64,000 nt of DNA, taken from positions 121,597 to 185,596 of the forward strand of contig DATBYF010000017.1 of assembly GCA_036513895.1 (NCBI GenBank), read 5' to 3'. Below the pieces are notes generated by a model, which saw nothing but the letters and a program-made list of their open reading frames with translations, had not been told where the DNA came from and did no database searches. This document shows positions 42,971 through 52,080 of the stretch, piece by piece. The position numbers and the translations under genes are program-made. Each line of letters opens with the position of its first letter. The first letter of the stretch is position 1. The stretch is from Palsa-147 sp036513895. Its GTDB lineage: Bacteria; Acidobacteriota; Terriglobia; Acidiferrales; UBA7541.

Positions 42971-43798
42971 ATGCAGAGCAGAGTTCCGAATAGGGGTTCG
43001 GCAGCAACAGCCGCGCTGTTATCAATCTTGATCGCGATCATGGTGGCTGTGACCGTCTATGTATTCGTCGCGAACCTGTATCCGGCCCCACCACCGATTA
43101 CGGCGAATGGCGAGTTGATCGACAGGCAATACAACCTGACTCTTTACATGACGGGCGTCGTTTTCGTTCTTTCCCAAATCGGATTGGCTTACGCGATTTT
43201 CCGATTCCGCGACAATGGGCAACGCGCGCAGTTCACCCGCGGCAACAATACGCTCGAGATGCTCTGGACTTCGGCCACTATCATCGTGTTTCTCGGCGTT
43301 GGGATTCTTGGCCGCAAAGCGTGGGCTGAGACACGGTTTACGGCTGCATCGCCCGATGCGATCAAGGTCGAGGTCACTGAAAATCAGTTTGTCTTCAATT
43401 TTCGCTATCCGGGTCCCGACGGGAAGTTCGGAAGATTGGATCCCAAGCTCGTCAGCGCGTCGTCTGGTAATCCGATCGGACTGGATTTGAATGATCCTGC
43501 CGCGAAAGACGACATTATCGTTCCAACGCTGACGGTTCCTGTAAATCACGAAGTGGAACTCGAACTTCGTTCACAGGACGTCATCCACAACTTCTACGTG
43601 CGCGAGCTTCGTTTGCAGCAGGACGCAGTGCCTGGCATCGAGATACCCATTCATTTCACGGCTACGAAGATTGGGCAGTACGAAATTGTGTGTACGCAGT
43701 TGTGTGGGTTAGGACATTACCGGATGCGCAGCGTGTTAAACGTCGTTTCGGATACCGATTACCAAGATTTCCTGAAGCAGCAGGCGGCAGCCCAGTAG
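42971..43798 (+). CDS. coxB: Cytochrome c oxidase subunit II
   Basis: The 275-residue protein has two N-terminal transmembrane helices and a periplasmic cupredoxin domain holding the binuclear CuA centre: VIHNFYVREL, then EIVCTQLCGLGHYRM, which supplies the two Cys, Glu/backbone, His and Met ligands. There is no C-terminal cytochrome c. The ATG at 42971 has GGGAG upstream; an ATG at 42950 would add seven residues. It heads the operon with subunits I, III, III and IV. Confidence 0.94.
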   Translation: MQSRVPNRGSAATAALLSILIAIMVAVTVYVFVANLYPAPPPITANGELIDRQYNLTLYMTGVVFVLSQIGLAYAIFRFRDNGQRAQFTRGNNTLEMLWTSATIIVFLGVGILGRKAWAETRFTAASPDAIKVEVTENQFVFNFRYPGPDGKFGRLDPKLVSASSGNPIGLDLNDPAAKDDIIVPTLTVPVNHEVELELRSQDVIHNFYVRELRLQQDAVPGIEIPIHFTATKIGQYEIVCTQLCGLGHYRMRSVLNVVSDTDYQDFLKQQAAAQ

Positions 43799-43826
43799 GG
43801 GATTGCAAGCAGTCAGGAGGCCACGA

Positions 43827-45578
43827 ATGAGTTCGCATGCCGATTCGGCACACGCAATGCATGCGCCGACCGGATTCATCAGCAAATATATTTTCAGTGT
43901 CGATCACAAAGTTATCGGCATTCAGTATTACCTCTTGGCTCTCGTCGCTGTGACCATCGGGATCGTTCTATCCGTGTTGATGCGTTTCCATTTGGTCTGG
44001 CCGAGCGCGCATCTGCCCATCGGGGGCGGAATGATGACGCCCGAGCAATACCTGGCTCTTGTCACTATGCATGGGACCATCATGGTTTTCTTCGTACTGA
44101 CGACCGCGCCACAGAGCGGATTCGGGAACTATTTTCTACCCATTCAAATCGGCGCTGCGGATATGGCGTTCCCGCGGATCAATATGCTTTCGTTTTGGGT
44201 GACGTTTCTTGCATTCGTCGCGTTAATTGCGGCGTTCTTTGTGCCGGGTGGCGCGCCAATCAGCGGATGGACGGGATACGCGCCGCTTAGCGGACTCGGC
44301 GAAATTACCGGACCAGGTGAGGGACTCGGGCAAACGATGTGGATTGTGAGCATCGCGCTCTTCTGCATAGCTTCGCTTTTGGGCGCTCTGAATTTCATTG
44401 CGACGACAATCGATCTTCGGGCGCCTGGAATGTCGCTGATGCGGATGCCGCTGACGGTTTGGGCTTGGTTCGTTACGGCAATTCTTGGGTTGCTGGCATT
44501 TGGAGTGCTGCTGGCGGCGGGAGTCTTGCTGATTTTGGATCGTTCGGCTGGTACGAGCTTCTTTGTTCCAGCGGGCGAGATCGTCAGTGACACGTTGTTG
44601 AACCACAAAGGCGGCTCGCCGATTCTTTGGCAGCATTTGTTCTGGTTCTTTGGTCATCCGGAAGTCTATATCGCGATTCTGCCGGGCATGGGTGTGGCAT
44701 CGCACATCCTTTCGACGTTCTCGCGCAAGCCGATTTACGGATACCGCGCGATGGCCTACGCGCTCTGTACGATCGGCTTTCTGGGATTCATGGTTTGGGG
44801 CCATCACATGTTCGTGAGTGGAATGAGCCCCTATTCGGGTTTTGCATTCTCCGTTCTGACAATGTCAATCGGAGTGCCGTCCGCGATTAAGACATTCAAC
44901 TGGCTCGGGACGCTGTGGGGCGGGAAGATTCAGTTGAAGACGCCCATGCTCTTCGCGCTCGGTTTCGTATCGCTTTTTGTCAGCGGCGGACTTTCGGGAT
45001 TATTCCTCGCGCAGCCTTCAGTGGATAACCGATTGCACGCCACCTATTACGTTGTCGCCCACTTTCACTTGGTTATGGGAGTCGCCGCAATTTTCGGAAT
45101 CTTTGCGGCCACGTACTTCTGGTATCCCAAGATGTTCGGCAAGTTGATGGGCGAGGGGCTCGGCAAACTTCATTTCTGGGTTACGTTTGCCGGTGCCTAT
45201 TGCATATTCATGCCGATGCATTTCCTCGGGATTGCCGGCGGCATTCGGCGTTATGCGGACTATACGGGAGTGCAGTATCTGGCTGCACTTCAGCCCTTGC
45301 ATAAGTTCATCACGATCGCGGCGTTCATTACGGCTGCCATTCAGCTCGTTTTTCTGTTTAATTTTTTCTGGAGCCTGAAGTTCGGTTCCAAAGCGTCGGA
45401 CAATCCATGGAATGCAACGACGCTGGAATGGACGACCGCCACGCCGCCGCCCCACGACAATTTTGCGGGGCACTATCCAAGTGTTTACCGTGGTCCGTAC
45501 GAGTTCAGTGTTCCTGGCGTGGAAGAAGATTACATTCTGCAGAATCTAACGCCTGAACAGGTTCGCCGGACAAAGTAG
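43827..45578 (+). CDS. coxA: Cytochrome c oxidase subunit I
   Basis: The 583-residue heme-copper oxidase catalytic subunit has twelve or more transmembrane helices. Visible ligands and motifs are MHGTIMVFF (heme a His), WQHLFWFFGHPEVYIAILPGMG (CuB His and the cross-linked Tyr), MVWGHHMFVSGM (two CuB His), and THF-like YYVVAHFHLVMG (heme His pair). AGGAGG lies close before the ATG at 43827. It reduces oxygen with electrons from subunit II. Confidence 0.97.
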   Translation: MSSHADSAHAMHAPTGFISKYIFSVDHKVIGIQYYLLALVAVTIGIVLSVLMRFHLVWPSAHLPIGGGMMTPEQYLALVTMHGTIMVFFVLTTAPQSGFGNYFLPIQIGAADMAFPRINMLSFWVTFLAFVALIAAFFVPGGAPISGWTGYAPLSGLGEITGPGEGLGQTMWIVSIALFCIASLLGALNFIATTIDLRAPGMSLMRMPLTVWAWFVTAILGLLAFGVLLAAGVLLILDRSAGTSFFVPAGEIVSDTLLNHKGGSPILWQHLFWFFGHPEVYIAILPGMGVASHILSTFSRKPIYGYRAMAYALCTIGFLGFMVWGHHMFVSGMSPYSGFAFSVLTMSIGVPSAIKTFNWLGTLWGGKIQLKTPMLFALGFVSLFVSGGLSGLFLAQPSVDNRLHATYYVVAHFHLVMGVAAIFGIFAATYFWYPKMFGKLMGEGLGKLHFWVTFAGAYCIFMPMHFLGIAGGIRRYADYTGVQYLAALQPLHKFITIAAFITAAIQLVFLFNFFWSLKFGSKASDNPWNATTLEWTTATPPPHDNFAGHYPSVYRGPYEFSVPGVEEDYILQNLTPEQVRRTK

Positions 45579-45587
45579 AGAACGACT

Positions 45588-46256
45588 ATGCCGACAGTAA
45601 CAGTCACCGACGAAATCGAGGTTATTGGACCAGGCAGAGGCCGGGGACCTGGCGGAGACGGCAAACCGCCCGGTGGCGGTGGAGGGGGCGGCGGGAACGA
45701 AGGTGGCGCTGGCGGATCGGCAGTCCCGCAACGAACGTACATCACCGGTATGACGGTCGCGCTCGGCGGGATCTTGATGTTCTTCATGGCGCTCGTTAGC
45801 GCATACATTGTCCGCAAGGGCACTTCGAACGATTGGCGGCCTCTTGCTGTGCCGCGAATACTGTGGGTGAACACGGCAGTGCTCATTCTCAGCAGCTTCA
45901 CTCTCAGCTTTTCTCGGAAGCGATTCCTACAAGGCGACAAGTCAGCATTCCGGCACTGGTGGTTGGTAACTACGGCGCTCGGATTTCTTTTTCTCATCGG
46001 CCAAATAGTGGCTTGGAGACAACTCGCGAACGCTGGAGTATTTCTGGCAACCAACCCGAGCAGCAGTTTCTTCTACGTGTTCACCGCGGCGCATGGCCTT
46101 CATCTACTGGGTGGCGTGCTCGCGCTTTTCTGGGTCGCCGTGCTGCCGATGCGGCGATTGACGCAGAGTACGGCGACGACTGTCGCCGCGATGTACTGGC
46201 ATTTCATGGACGGGCTGTGGGTGTTCATTTTCTTACTTCTACTTCTGGGACGGTGA
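45588..46256 (+). CDS. coxC: Cytochrome c oxidase subunit III, first copy, Gly-rich N-terminus
   Basis: The 222-residue protein starts with an unusual Gly/Pro-rich stretch (residues 14-45) before the membrane part. It then has about five helices with FFMALVSAYIVRKG, FFYVFTAAHGLHLLGGVLALFW and MYWHFMDGLWVFIFLLLLL, the subunit III landmarks. It starts nine bases after coxA. A second subunit III-like gene follows directly. Confidence 0.88.
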   Translation: MPTVTVTDEIEVIGPGRGRGPGGDGKPPGGGGGGGGNEGGAGGSAVPQRTYITGMTVALGGILMFFMALVSAYIVRKGTSNDWRPLAVPRILWVNTAVLILSSFTLSFSRKRFLQGDKSAFRHWWLVTTALGFLFLIGQIVAWRQLANAGVFLATNPSSSFFYVFTAAHGLHLLGGVLALFWVAVLPMRRLTQSTATTVAAMYWHFMDGLWVFIFLLLLLGR

Positions 46257-46259
46257 GAC

Positions 46260-46898
46260 GTGAGCCATTTGGAACCTGAGGGTCTTCTCTCGACGCCGTG
46301 GTCGGGCGGCGCATCGCCCTTTGCGATCAATTCGAAGAAGTTGGGGATGTGGCTTTTCATCATTTCGGATTCGCTGACGTTTTCAGCGCTGCTCGTCGCG
46401 TATGCATACGTGCGGCTGTCAAATCCAGATTGGCCGCGTCCCTTCGAAATTTGGCCGGCGATTGCGAAGTCCTCGCTGATGACTTTCATTCTACTCAGCA
46501 GCAGCTTGACGATGGTGCTCGGCGTTGCCTCAGCGCATCGCGGCGATCGCAAAAAGACGCTGCGCTACCTCGGCCTAACGATGCTTTTTGGCTTAGCATT
46601 CGTGGTCATTCACGCAACAGAGTGGTACACGCTAATGGTGGTGGACCATGTGACGCCGTGGTCGAACCCGTGGGGCGTGCCTTTGTTCGGCGGGACATTT
46701 TTCGGACTAACCGGCCTGCACATGCTTCACGTAACCATCGGCGTCGGCTACCTGGCGGTGGTGGCCTGGGGCTTTGGAAACGGACGATTCAAGCCGGAAG
46801 ATGTGGAAGTGAGCGGCCTTTACTGGCATTTCGTGGATCTGGTCTGGATGTTCATCTTCCCGCTGGTCTATTTGATGTCTGTCAACCTCAAAGGGTAG
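46260..46898 (+). CDS. Cytochrome c oxidase subunit III-like protein, second copy
   Basis: The 212-residue protein starts with GTG 46260, three bases after the first copy. It shows the same family landmarks: KLGMWLFIISDSLTFSALLVAYAYVRL, TGLHMLHVTIGVGYLAVVAW and LYWHFVDLVWMFIFPLVYL. The two proteins are clearly divergent paralogues, so the oxidase may contain both, or two oxidase forms may alternate. This copy keeps the Glu/His-rich segment HATEWYTL. Confidence 0.88.
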   Translation: MSHLEPEGLLSTPWSGGASPFAINSKKLGMWLFIISDSLTFSALLVAYAYVRLSNPDWPRPFEIWPAIAKSSLMTFILLSSSLTMVLGVASAHRGDRKKTLRYLGLTMLFGLAFVVIHATEWYTLMVVDHVTPWSNPWGVPLFGGTFFGLTGLHMLHVTIGVGYLAVVAWGFGNGRFKPEDVEVSGLYWHFVDLVWMFIFPLVYLMSVNLKG

Positions 46899-46907
46899 GA
46901 GAGAAGC

Positions 46908-47231
46908 ATGAGCGCACACGGAGCGGCCGTCGGGACTCACGAGGTTGGCACCACCAAATTATTCACGCAGGTATGGTTTTGGCTCCTCGCTCTGACCGCC
47001 ATCGAAGTCTTCCTGGCCTACTTGCGATTGAATCCGGCGCTCATGCTAACGATTCTTGTGGGATTATCGCTAATCAAGAGCGCCCTGATCATTTCCTACT
47101 TCATGCATCTGCGGTTCGAGCACCTCGGATTGTTCCTTTTGCTTATTCCTGCGATGGTGTTCTGCATTTGCATGATGCTGATCATGATGTTCCCGGATAG
47201 CCTGCGGATTCTGGATCTCCGGCCTCACTAA
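46908..47231 (+). CDS. Cytochrome c oxidase subunit IV (caa3/bo3-type small subunit)
   Basis: The 107-residue protein has three hydrophobic helices, with the family pattern VWFWLLALTAIEVFLAY, LSLIKSALIISYFMHLRFEH and FLLLIPAMVFCICMMLIMMFP. It starts ten bases after the second subunit III gene and ends the operon. Confidence 0.88.
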   Translation: MSAHGAAVGTHEVGTTKLFTQVWFWLLALTAIEVFLAYLRLNPALMLTILVGLSLIKSALIISYFMHLRFEHLGLFLLLIPAMVFCICMMLIMMFPDSLRILDLRPH

Positions 47232-47315
47232 TTTAGGTTTTTTATTAAGCACAACGATTGACCTTCAGGCGCTAAATTCACAAGAATTTATTGCAGTTCA
47301 GTCAGGCGAACGTGG

Positions 47316-47642
47316 CTAACGAAGCCGCCCAGGCGGGTCTGCTGGCAGAGGCGATTCTGAGGCGGCGGGCGATGCTGCGTCGGCTTCGAGCCTTGATGGC
47401 GGCGGCTGAGGTATCCCGAGCCCCCGGTTCATCTCTAGATGATCTTTTGCGCACACCGGGCAGTAAACCTTTCCCGTATCTTCGTCGCGAAGGCTGGCGA
47501 GCTCATAGCAGCCGTGGATGCAGTCGCAATAACCGGTGTTACTCGAAGTCTTGATCGCTACCAAAGCCATCCGAACGGCCTCCTCTGCGGATACTATCTG
47601 CGTTCTTATGCACGCGCAAGCGCTCTCACACACGAAAGACAT
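47316..47642 (-). CDS. Small Cys-rich hypothetical protein (possible zinc ribbon)
   Basis: The 108-residue frame contains CDCIHGC and, further on, YCPVCAKDHL, a possible zinc site, followed by a Pro/Ala-rich tail. It has ATG but no clear ribosome-binding site, and a plus-strand frame covers part of it. The CxC/CxxC arrangement argues for a real protein, but confidence is limited. It is convergent with the oxidase operon. Confidence 0.42.
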   Translation of the reverse strand: MSFVCESACACIRTQIVSAEEAVRMALVAIKTSSNTGYCDCIHGCYELASLRDEDTGKVYCPVCAKDHLEMNRGLGIPQPPPSRLEADAASPAASESPLPADPPGRLR

Positions 47643-47702
47643 CGATTGCGGTGCAGTTGAGATCGAAATCAGTAAGTCGATCGCGCGGCGTTCTTGCGCG
47701 CT

Positions 47703-48833
47703 TTAGACGCGTTCCTGCGGCATTAATTGGAACGGGTTGAGCGTGTTGTCGTGGAGGTCTTGCCAGATGCGATCGGGAACCGACAGGAAAACCGCAACGA
47801 CTCGAGGATCAAATTGTGTTCCCGCGTTCTTGCGAATTTCTTCGCGAGCGACCGAGATGGGCAGCGCCTTGCGATATGGCCTATCGGAAATCATTGCGTC
47901 GAGCGTGTCCGCCACTGCGAATATTCGTGAGCCCAACGGAATGTCTTCACCTTTGAGTCCCTGCGGATAACCAGTGCCGTCGTAGCACTCCTGATGCGTC
48001 AGAACTATTTCTGCTGCTTCTTTGAGAAATGGAATCCGTTTGAGCACGTCGAAGCCGATATCGCAATGGCGGCGCATCACGGAACGCTCATCTACAGTCA
48101 GGGGTCCTGGCTTTCGAAGAATGGAGTCTGGAATTCCCATCTTACCGATGTCGTGCAAGAAGGCGCCGCGCGCGATATGCCGTAATGCGACCTTGTCAAC
48201 GCCCATCGCTTCAGCCATTCGGATAGTGAACGCTGTCACACGCTGGCAGTGGCCTTCTGTTTCCGCATCTTTGGCGTCCAGCGCGCCGCCGAGCGCCTCG
48301 AGCGTGTGATCGTAAGACTGTTCAAGATCTCGCAAGGCAAGCGAGAGCTGCTGCGTCCGCTCCGCCACCAATTGCTCGAGGTCGCTTTGATACGAGCGAT
48401 TTTCCATCACCAATCGGCGATGCTCAAGCGCCCGCCCCACGCTCATATATAGCTGGTCTTTCTCAAATGGCTTCAGAATGTAGTCATAGGCGCCGTTTCG
48501 AATGGCTTCAAGTGCGATGGCGATATCGTGCATCGCCGTTACCATGATGACCGGTACGTCCGGATCCTGTTCGCGAAGCTGCGCCAGCAATTTCAGCCCG
48601 TCCATCTCGGGCATCACGATATCGCTCAAGACCAGCGCCGGCGGCTCTTTCTTGAAGTGCTCGAGCGCGACTTGCCCATTCGGTGCAATGTCGCACTGGT
48701 AGCCTTTGGCCTCAAGGAGAGTGGAAATCACTTCGCGGATTGCTTCTTCGTCATCCGCAATGAGGATTCGTTCGTTCAGCACAGATTTGGCCTCGTTGGA
48801 TACGTGAACCTCGCATTTTTCGCGAGGCCACAC
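47703..48833 (-). CDS. Response regulator with HD-GYP domain (c-di-GMP phosphodiesterase)
   Basis: The 376-residue protein has an N-terminal REC domain (ILIADDEEAIREV, phospho-acceptor Asp in LVLSDIVMPEMDG, Thr in VIMVTAMHD, Lys in YILKPFEK), a coiled-coil linker and a C-terminal HD-GYP domain (GHCQRVTAFTIRMAEAMG, FLHDIGKMGIPD, HQECYDGTGYPQGLKGEDIPLGSRI). HD-GYP enzymes hydrolyse c-di-GMP. It starts with GTG; an internal GTG at 48782, also with GAGG upstream, begins right before the REC domain and is a good alternative. No kinase gene is adjacent. Confidence 0.92.
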   Translation of the reverse strand: MWPREKCEVHVSNEAKSVLNERILIADDEEAIREVISTLLEAKGYQCDIAPNGQVALEHFKKEPPALVLSDIVMPEMDGLKLLAQLREQDPDVPVIMVTAMHDIAIALEAIRNGAYDYILKPFEKDQLYMSVGRALEHRRLVMENRSYQSDLEQLVAERTQQLSLALRDLEQSYDHTLEALGGALDAKDAETEGHCQRVTAFTIRMAEAMGVDKVALRHIARGAFLHDIGKMGIPDSILRKPGPLTVDERSVMRRHCDIGFDVLKRIPFLKEAAEIVLTHQECYDGTGYPQGLKGEDIPLGSRIFAVADTLDAMISDRPYRKALPISVAREEIRKNAGTQFDPRVVAVFLSVPDRIWQDLHDNTLNPFQLMPQERV

Positions 48834-49088
48834 GTATACGCCTCTATAGACTCATGACCCCGCGAAAGAAAATGCACTCAGCTTGCCAGTTCAAGCTCCA
48901 TTCTTCAAATGTGCTTATCGTCCATTAAGCTATTTATTTTGAATTGCTTACGTCGGGTTGGATATGTCGAAAGGCGATGCCGGCCCTATTGTATGTCTCA
49001 CGCCACGCAGATTTGGCTCGAAAGAGTCTCACCATGCGACGGCAAATCAAACTTCGCCTTATGTACAGGAAGTTCGTCGAGATCCAGA

Positions 49089-49655
49089 CTATGACTGTAT
49101 GGGGTGTTGCGCGGGCCCTTCAGGAGCGAGCGCCTGCAACGCCGCCATCATCTCTTCGACTTGCCGTGAGAGCCCGCCGACTAAGCCACTGAGATTGGCG
49201 ACAACATCAAACGGCAGACTGCCGGCCATTCCGAACCGGAACAGGGCAATGCGATAAAGAATTCGGAAACGAATTTCGAGTAATAGACGCTCGGTTTCTT
49301 GCCTGTGCTCAACCTTGGGGGACAACGACGCCACTTCGCGCGCAAGACGATCCAGGCACGCGAAATCCTCGCCGATTCCGAGCAGGTACTTACGCAGAGC
49401 CGCTCGACGCTCCACCCGCAGCCTCTTCGCGCTGCCGCTGGGAAGCCGGCTATCGATAAAAAGTCGGTCTTCGTTCGTAAGCGCACGGCGTATCTGTGCG
49501 AGGTGGCGGAAATGCTTTGCCGCGAGGGATTCCACGTTAACGGCGGCAATAGGCCTAATCGCCGCCTCGGCTTTCAGCGGCCGAATGAGTAGTCCGAGAC
49601 CCACCAGGAGAAGCACTGCTGCGATGACGGCGAAGAAGATAGGATCGATCGTCAT
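49089..49655 (-). CDS. Membrane-anchored hypothetical protein
   Basis: The 188-residue protein has one N-terminal transmembrane helix (residues 5-25), then a charged, helix-rich cytoplasmic or periplasmic part with many Arg and Leu residues (for example RVERRAALRKYLLGIGEDFACLDRLAREVASLSP). No family was recognised. Its ATG overlaps the stop of the upstream membrane-protein gene by four bases, so the two are coupled and probably work together. Confidence 0.65.
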   Translation of the reverse strand: MTIDPIFFAVIAAVLLLVGLGLLIRPLKAEAAIRPIAAVNVESLAAKHFRHLAQIRRALTNEDRLFIDSRLPSGSAKRLRVERRAALRKYLLGIGEDFACLDRLAREVASLSPKVEHRQETERLLLEIRFRILYRIALFRFGMAGSLPFDVVANLSGLVGGLSRQVEEMMAALQALAPEGPAQHPIQS

Positions 49656-50425
49656 CGTAGAATCTCCAAGAGTCTGGAGTTCAGTTCGCGCAAGCGCAGA
49701 TTTACCTCCGGCATAAGTTGGCCGTACGCTCGCGGGCCAAGCATCGCGGTGGCAGGTACTTCTACCGGGAGGGGCTTCCAGACAGCCGCAAGCCAGATCA
49801 ACATGGAAATTGTGAACGAATTGACGACGATTTGTGCGTACAACGGGTAGAACCCTGAGCTGAAAACAGAGATAAACTCATGATCAGCGACTTGCACCGC
49901 CGAATAAAAAATCATGCCTGCGGAGACCAGCGCGATAACCCGGTCTAATCGAATCATATAGTAGCGAGTGAATATAAACGCAAATATAAGCGTCCCGAGA
50001 ATCGCGAGTTCGAGATCCCGCTCAAGGATGGAGATCAACGAGCTGACATGATTCTGATTGTGCCAAGCGGCGACCGCCGCCTTCGCGAAAAGAATCCCGG
50101 CAACTCCACAGAGAATAATCCGGCACAGCTGCCATATCCCAATGTTCTGTCCAAGGGCCTTGCGGCAAATCTCAAAAACGACAAGGCCCCGCAAACTGAG
50201 AAGAACCGCTTGGCTCAGCCAATAACACCAGAAATAGGATTTAGAATTAAAACCAAGCTCTAATATGAGGATCCAGCGGATGACTTCCGCGAGAACGACT
50301 GAAATCAAGTACACAGTAAAGATCGGAAGTCTGCGCAGGAGGCCGTGACGAACCGCCAGGAGGGCTACGGTAAGCTCAAGCAGGACCGCGGCAATCCACC
50401 GGCCATTATTCGCTAAGATGAGCAT
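49652..50425 (-). CDS. Multi-pass membrane hypothetical protein
   Basis: The 257-residue protein has about seven hydrophobic helices and few charged residues between them (RWIAAVLLELTVALLAV, IFTVYLISVVLAEVIRWILIL, ILGTLIFAFIFTRYYMIRLD, VIALVSAGMIFYSAVQV). This pattern resembles uncharacterised membrane proteins common in Acidobacteriota. The ATG at 50425 was chosen because it begins just before the first helix; an ATG at 50449 is possible. It is coupled to the next gene (49089-49655). Confidence 0.65.
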   Translation of the reverse strand: MLILANNGRWIAAVLLELTVALLAVRHGLLRRLPIFTVYLISVVLAEVIRWILILELGFNSKSYFWCYWLSQAVLLSLRGLVVFEICRKALGQNIGIWQLCRIILCGVAGILFAKAAVAAWHNQNHVSSLISILERDLELAILGTLIFAFIFTRYYMIRLDRVIALVSAGMIFYSAVQVADHEFISVFSSGFYPLYAQIVVNSFTISMLIWLAAVWKPLPVEVPATAMLGPRAYGQLMPEVNLRLRELNSRLLEILR

Positions 50426-50544
50426 GGAAGCCCGGCGCAAGCATAGCATAATATTAACGCACCGGTAAACTATGACGCGCCAGGCCCCCTCGAGAACGCC
50501 GAGAAATCCAGAACCGCTGTGAATTACGAGTTCTTAGCTCGCGA

Positions 50545-50811
50545 CTATGCGACGAATGGCTTCCCCGTAGGAAACGGAGGTGGCGGTGATCCCGCTCCGT
50601 CTGCCCACTGGCTGTGAGGCGGAAACGGCGGCGGTGGTGATCCCGCTCCGTCCACCAAATGGCTATGGGGAGGGAAAGGCGGCGGAGGTGATCCCGCTCC
50701 GTCTGTCCATTGAGGGTGCGTGTTTACCGATTGAGTGTTGACGGGGCTGACTACCGGGAGTAGCATCAGTAGCGCAGCTAAGCTGAGTAGAACGAAGGCT
50801 TTCGTTTTCAT
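50545..50811 (-). CDS. Secreted protein with three proline-rich 17-residue repeats
   Basis: The 88-residue precursor has a signal peptide (MKTKAFVLLSLAALLMLLPVVS). The mature part is little more than three repeats of DGAGSPPPPFP with spacers of the type PHSHLV and PHSQWA. At DNA level, TGATCCCGCTCCGTC recurs at 50587, 50638 and 50689, an exact 51-base period. GGAGG lies about ten bases before the ATG at 50811. Function is unknown: it could be a cell-surface spacer, a binding peptide or a processed peptide. Confidence 0.68.
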   Translation of the reverse strand: MKTKAFVLLSLAALLMLLPVVSPVNTQSVNTHPQWTDGAGSPPPPFPPHSHLVDGAGSPPPPFPPHSQWADGAGSPPPPFPTGKPFVA

Positions 50812-50915
50812 GTTTGGACTGCCTCCTTGGCAGCGCATGGTGGGTATGATTTCACGCGCTCAAAGAAAACAGTCGCAGACGCAGAAAACGTTCAGAAATC
50901 GGAACAGGCGGGAAA

Positions 50916-51365
50916 ATGGACTCGTGGGAAAACTTTGAGCTAAATCAACTGATCGTTGATGATTTTTGTTCTCGAACTCTCTCTGAAATTCCGAACGATT
51001 TCTGCAGGCTAGTCCACATCACGATGCTTCGCGATCATTCCTCGGGGAAATACTGTCATGAAGGTCTCGAGACACTTTACTCCGGGGCCGGTGTTGACGA
51101 GGCGCTGCATTACTGTCACGAGCAGGTTTTTCAGAAGCTGCTAGAAATGCCGCTCGAACGTCTGGAATCGGATTTGCGGACTTGCCTTACGACCATGGAC
51201 AGCGAGCCTGATGAGATCGCGACGAGATGGCTCGAGCTCGAGTTTTATCGTCTGCTCGCACCGTTTGGATTGCCGGAATATCTGCGAGATTTGTTTTGCG
51301 CGAATGTGCGGGCTTTGCTCGAATTGGTTGTCAGGGACGAAGCTATGGTTCGGTCAGCCGCATAG
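50916..51365 (+). CDS. Hypothetical helical protein
   Basis: The 149-residue, acidic, largely helical protein has no signal peptide (MDSWENFELNQLIVDDFCSRTLSEIPNDFCRLVHI, later LEFYRLLAPFGLPEYLRDLFCANVRALLELV). GGCGGGAAA precedes the ATG. It is divergent from the proline-rich secreted protein gene and overlaps the convergent XRE regulator by 23 bases. No family was recognised. Confidence 0.58.
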   Translation: MDSWENFELNQLIVDDFCSRTLSEIPNDFCRLVHITMLRDHSSGKYCHEGLETLYSGAGVDEALHYCHEQVFQKLLEMPLERLESDLRTCLTTMDSEPDEIATRWLELEFYRLLAPFGLPEYLRDLFCANVRALLELVVRDEAMVRSAA

Positions 51366-52080
51366 CGACCCCTACCACTCGGCCTACGATTTCTGCCTCT
51401 TCAGGATACCGGTGACATTCCGGAGCCGACGCCGACAGTGGATGCGGTTGCAAGATTAGTCTTCCTCGATCGCGCGAACACCACGAACATCTGTATCCAC
51501 GTCTGAAATCTACGAAATACAAGGGCCGGTCGTATTCGTTCCGCCAGCCCCCTTCTTCGACAGTCTGGATCGATGGATCGATCAATACGAGTGATCCCGG
51601 CCGTACCAGGGGATCCATCCAGCGGTCCTCGGAGCCGATATAGCCGTAGCGGTGCTTCGTTCCGTTCAGGAGTGCGCCTTCGAAGTGCTTCCACGATTCT
51701 ACGACTCGCGTGAGACTGTCGGTGCGGCGGGCATCGAAGGCGGGGTCGAATCGCAGAGGGATGCGCAGGCGGCGAGGCGGCGTTCCCAAGTGGGTGTTCT
51801 TGGTGCTATGAGCAAAGCTGTCTCGAAAGTGCTCGTCGAGCGGAATGTTGTACCACTGACAGACTTCGAAGACATCAAGATGGTAAAGCGTGCAGAGGGT
51901 GTAAAGCTTGTGCAATGTTGGCGTGACGTCCGCATTTTCGATATCGGCCAGACGGCTGATATGGATAATAAATTCCGGACGGCCATGCTTGCTCGCCAGT
52001 TCGTAGCTCGATTGTTCGACATCTCGATACGTGAGCCCGAGTCGCTCACGCACTTGTCTCAGACATGACCCGGGCTGCAT
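51343..52080 (-). CDS. XRE-type regulator with degenerate S24/LexA-like domain
   Basis: The 245-residue protein has an N-terminal helix-turn-helix (about residues 6-75: LRQVRERLGLTYRDVEQSS ... HISRLADIENADVTPTLHKLYTLCTLYHLD). A C-terminal domain follows with the S24 pattern RWMDPLVRPGSLVLIDPS and LYFVDFRRGYRCSWC ... EIVGRVVGVAMRL. In active S24 peptidases the first segment reads SMxPxxxxGD; here the Ser position is Trp154, so self-cleavage is unlikely. It may sense a ligand instead. Convergent with the helical protein gene and divergent from the metalloprotease-like gene. Confidence 0.82.
   Translation of the reverse strand: MQPGSCLRQVRERLGLTYRDVEQSSYELASKHGRPEFIIHISRLADIENADVTPTLHKLYTLCTLYHLDVFEVCQWYNIPLDEHFRDSFAHSTKNTHLGTPPRRLRIPLRFDPAFDARRTDSLTRVVESWKHFEGALLNGTKHRYGYIGSEDRWMDPLVRPGSLVLIDPSIQTVEEGGWRNEYDRPLYFVDFRRGYRCSWCSRDRGRLILQPHPLSASAPECHRYPEEAEIVGRVVGVAMRLTEP

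Noticed and set aside
47291..47554. 87-codon plus-strand frame after the oxidase operon
   Set aside because: Arg/Ala-rich with no domain; it is opposite the Cys-rich minus-strand frame, which is the better candidate.
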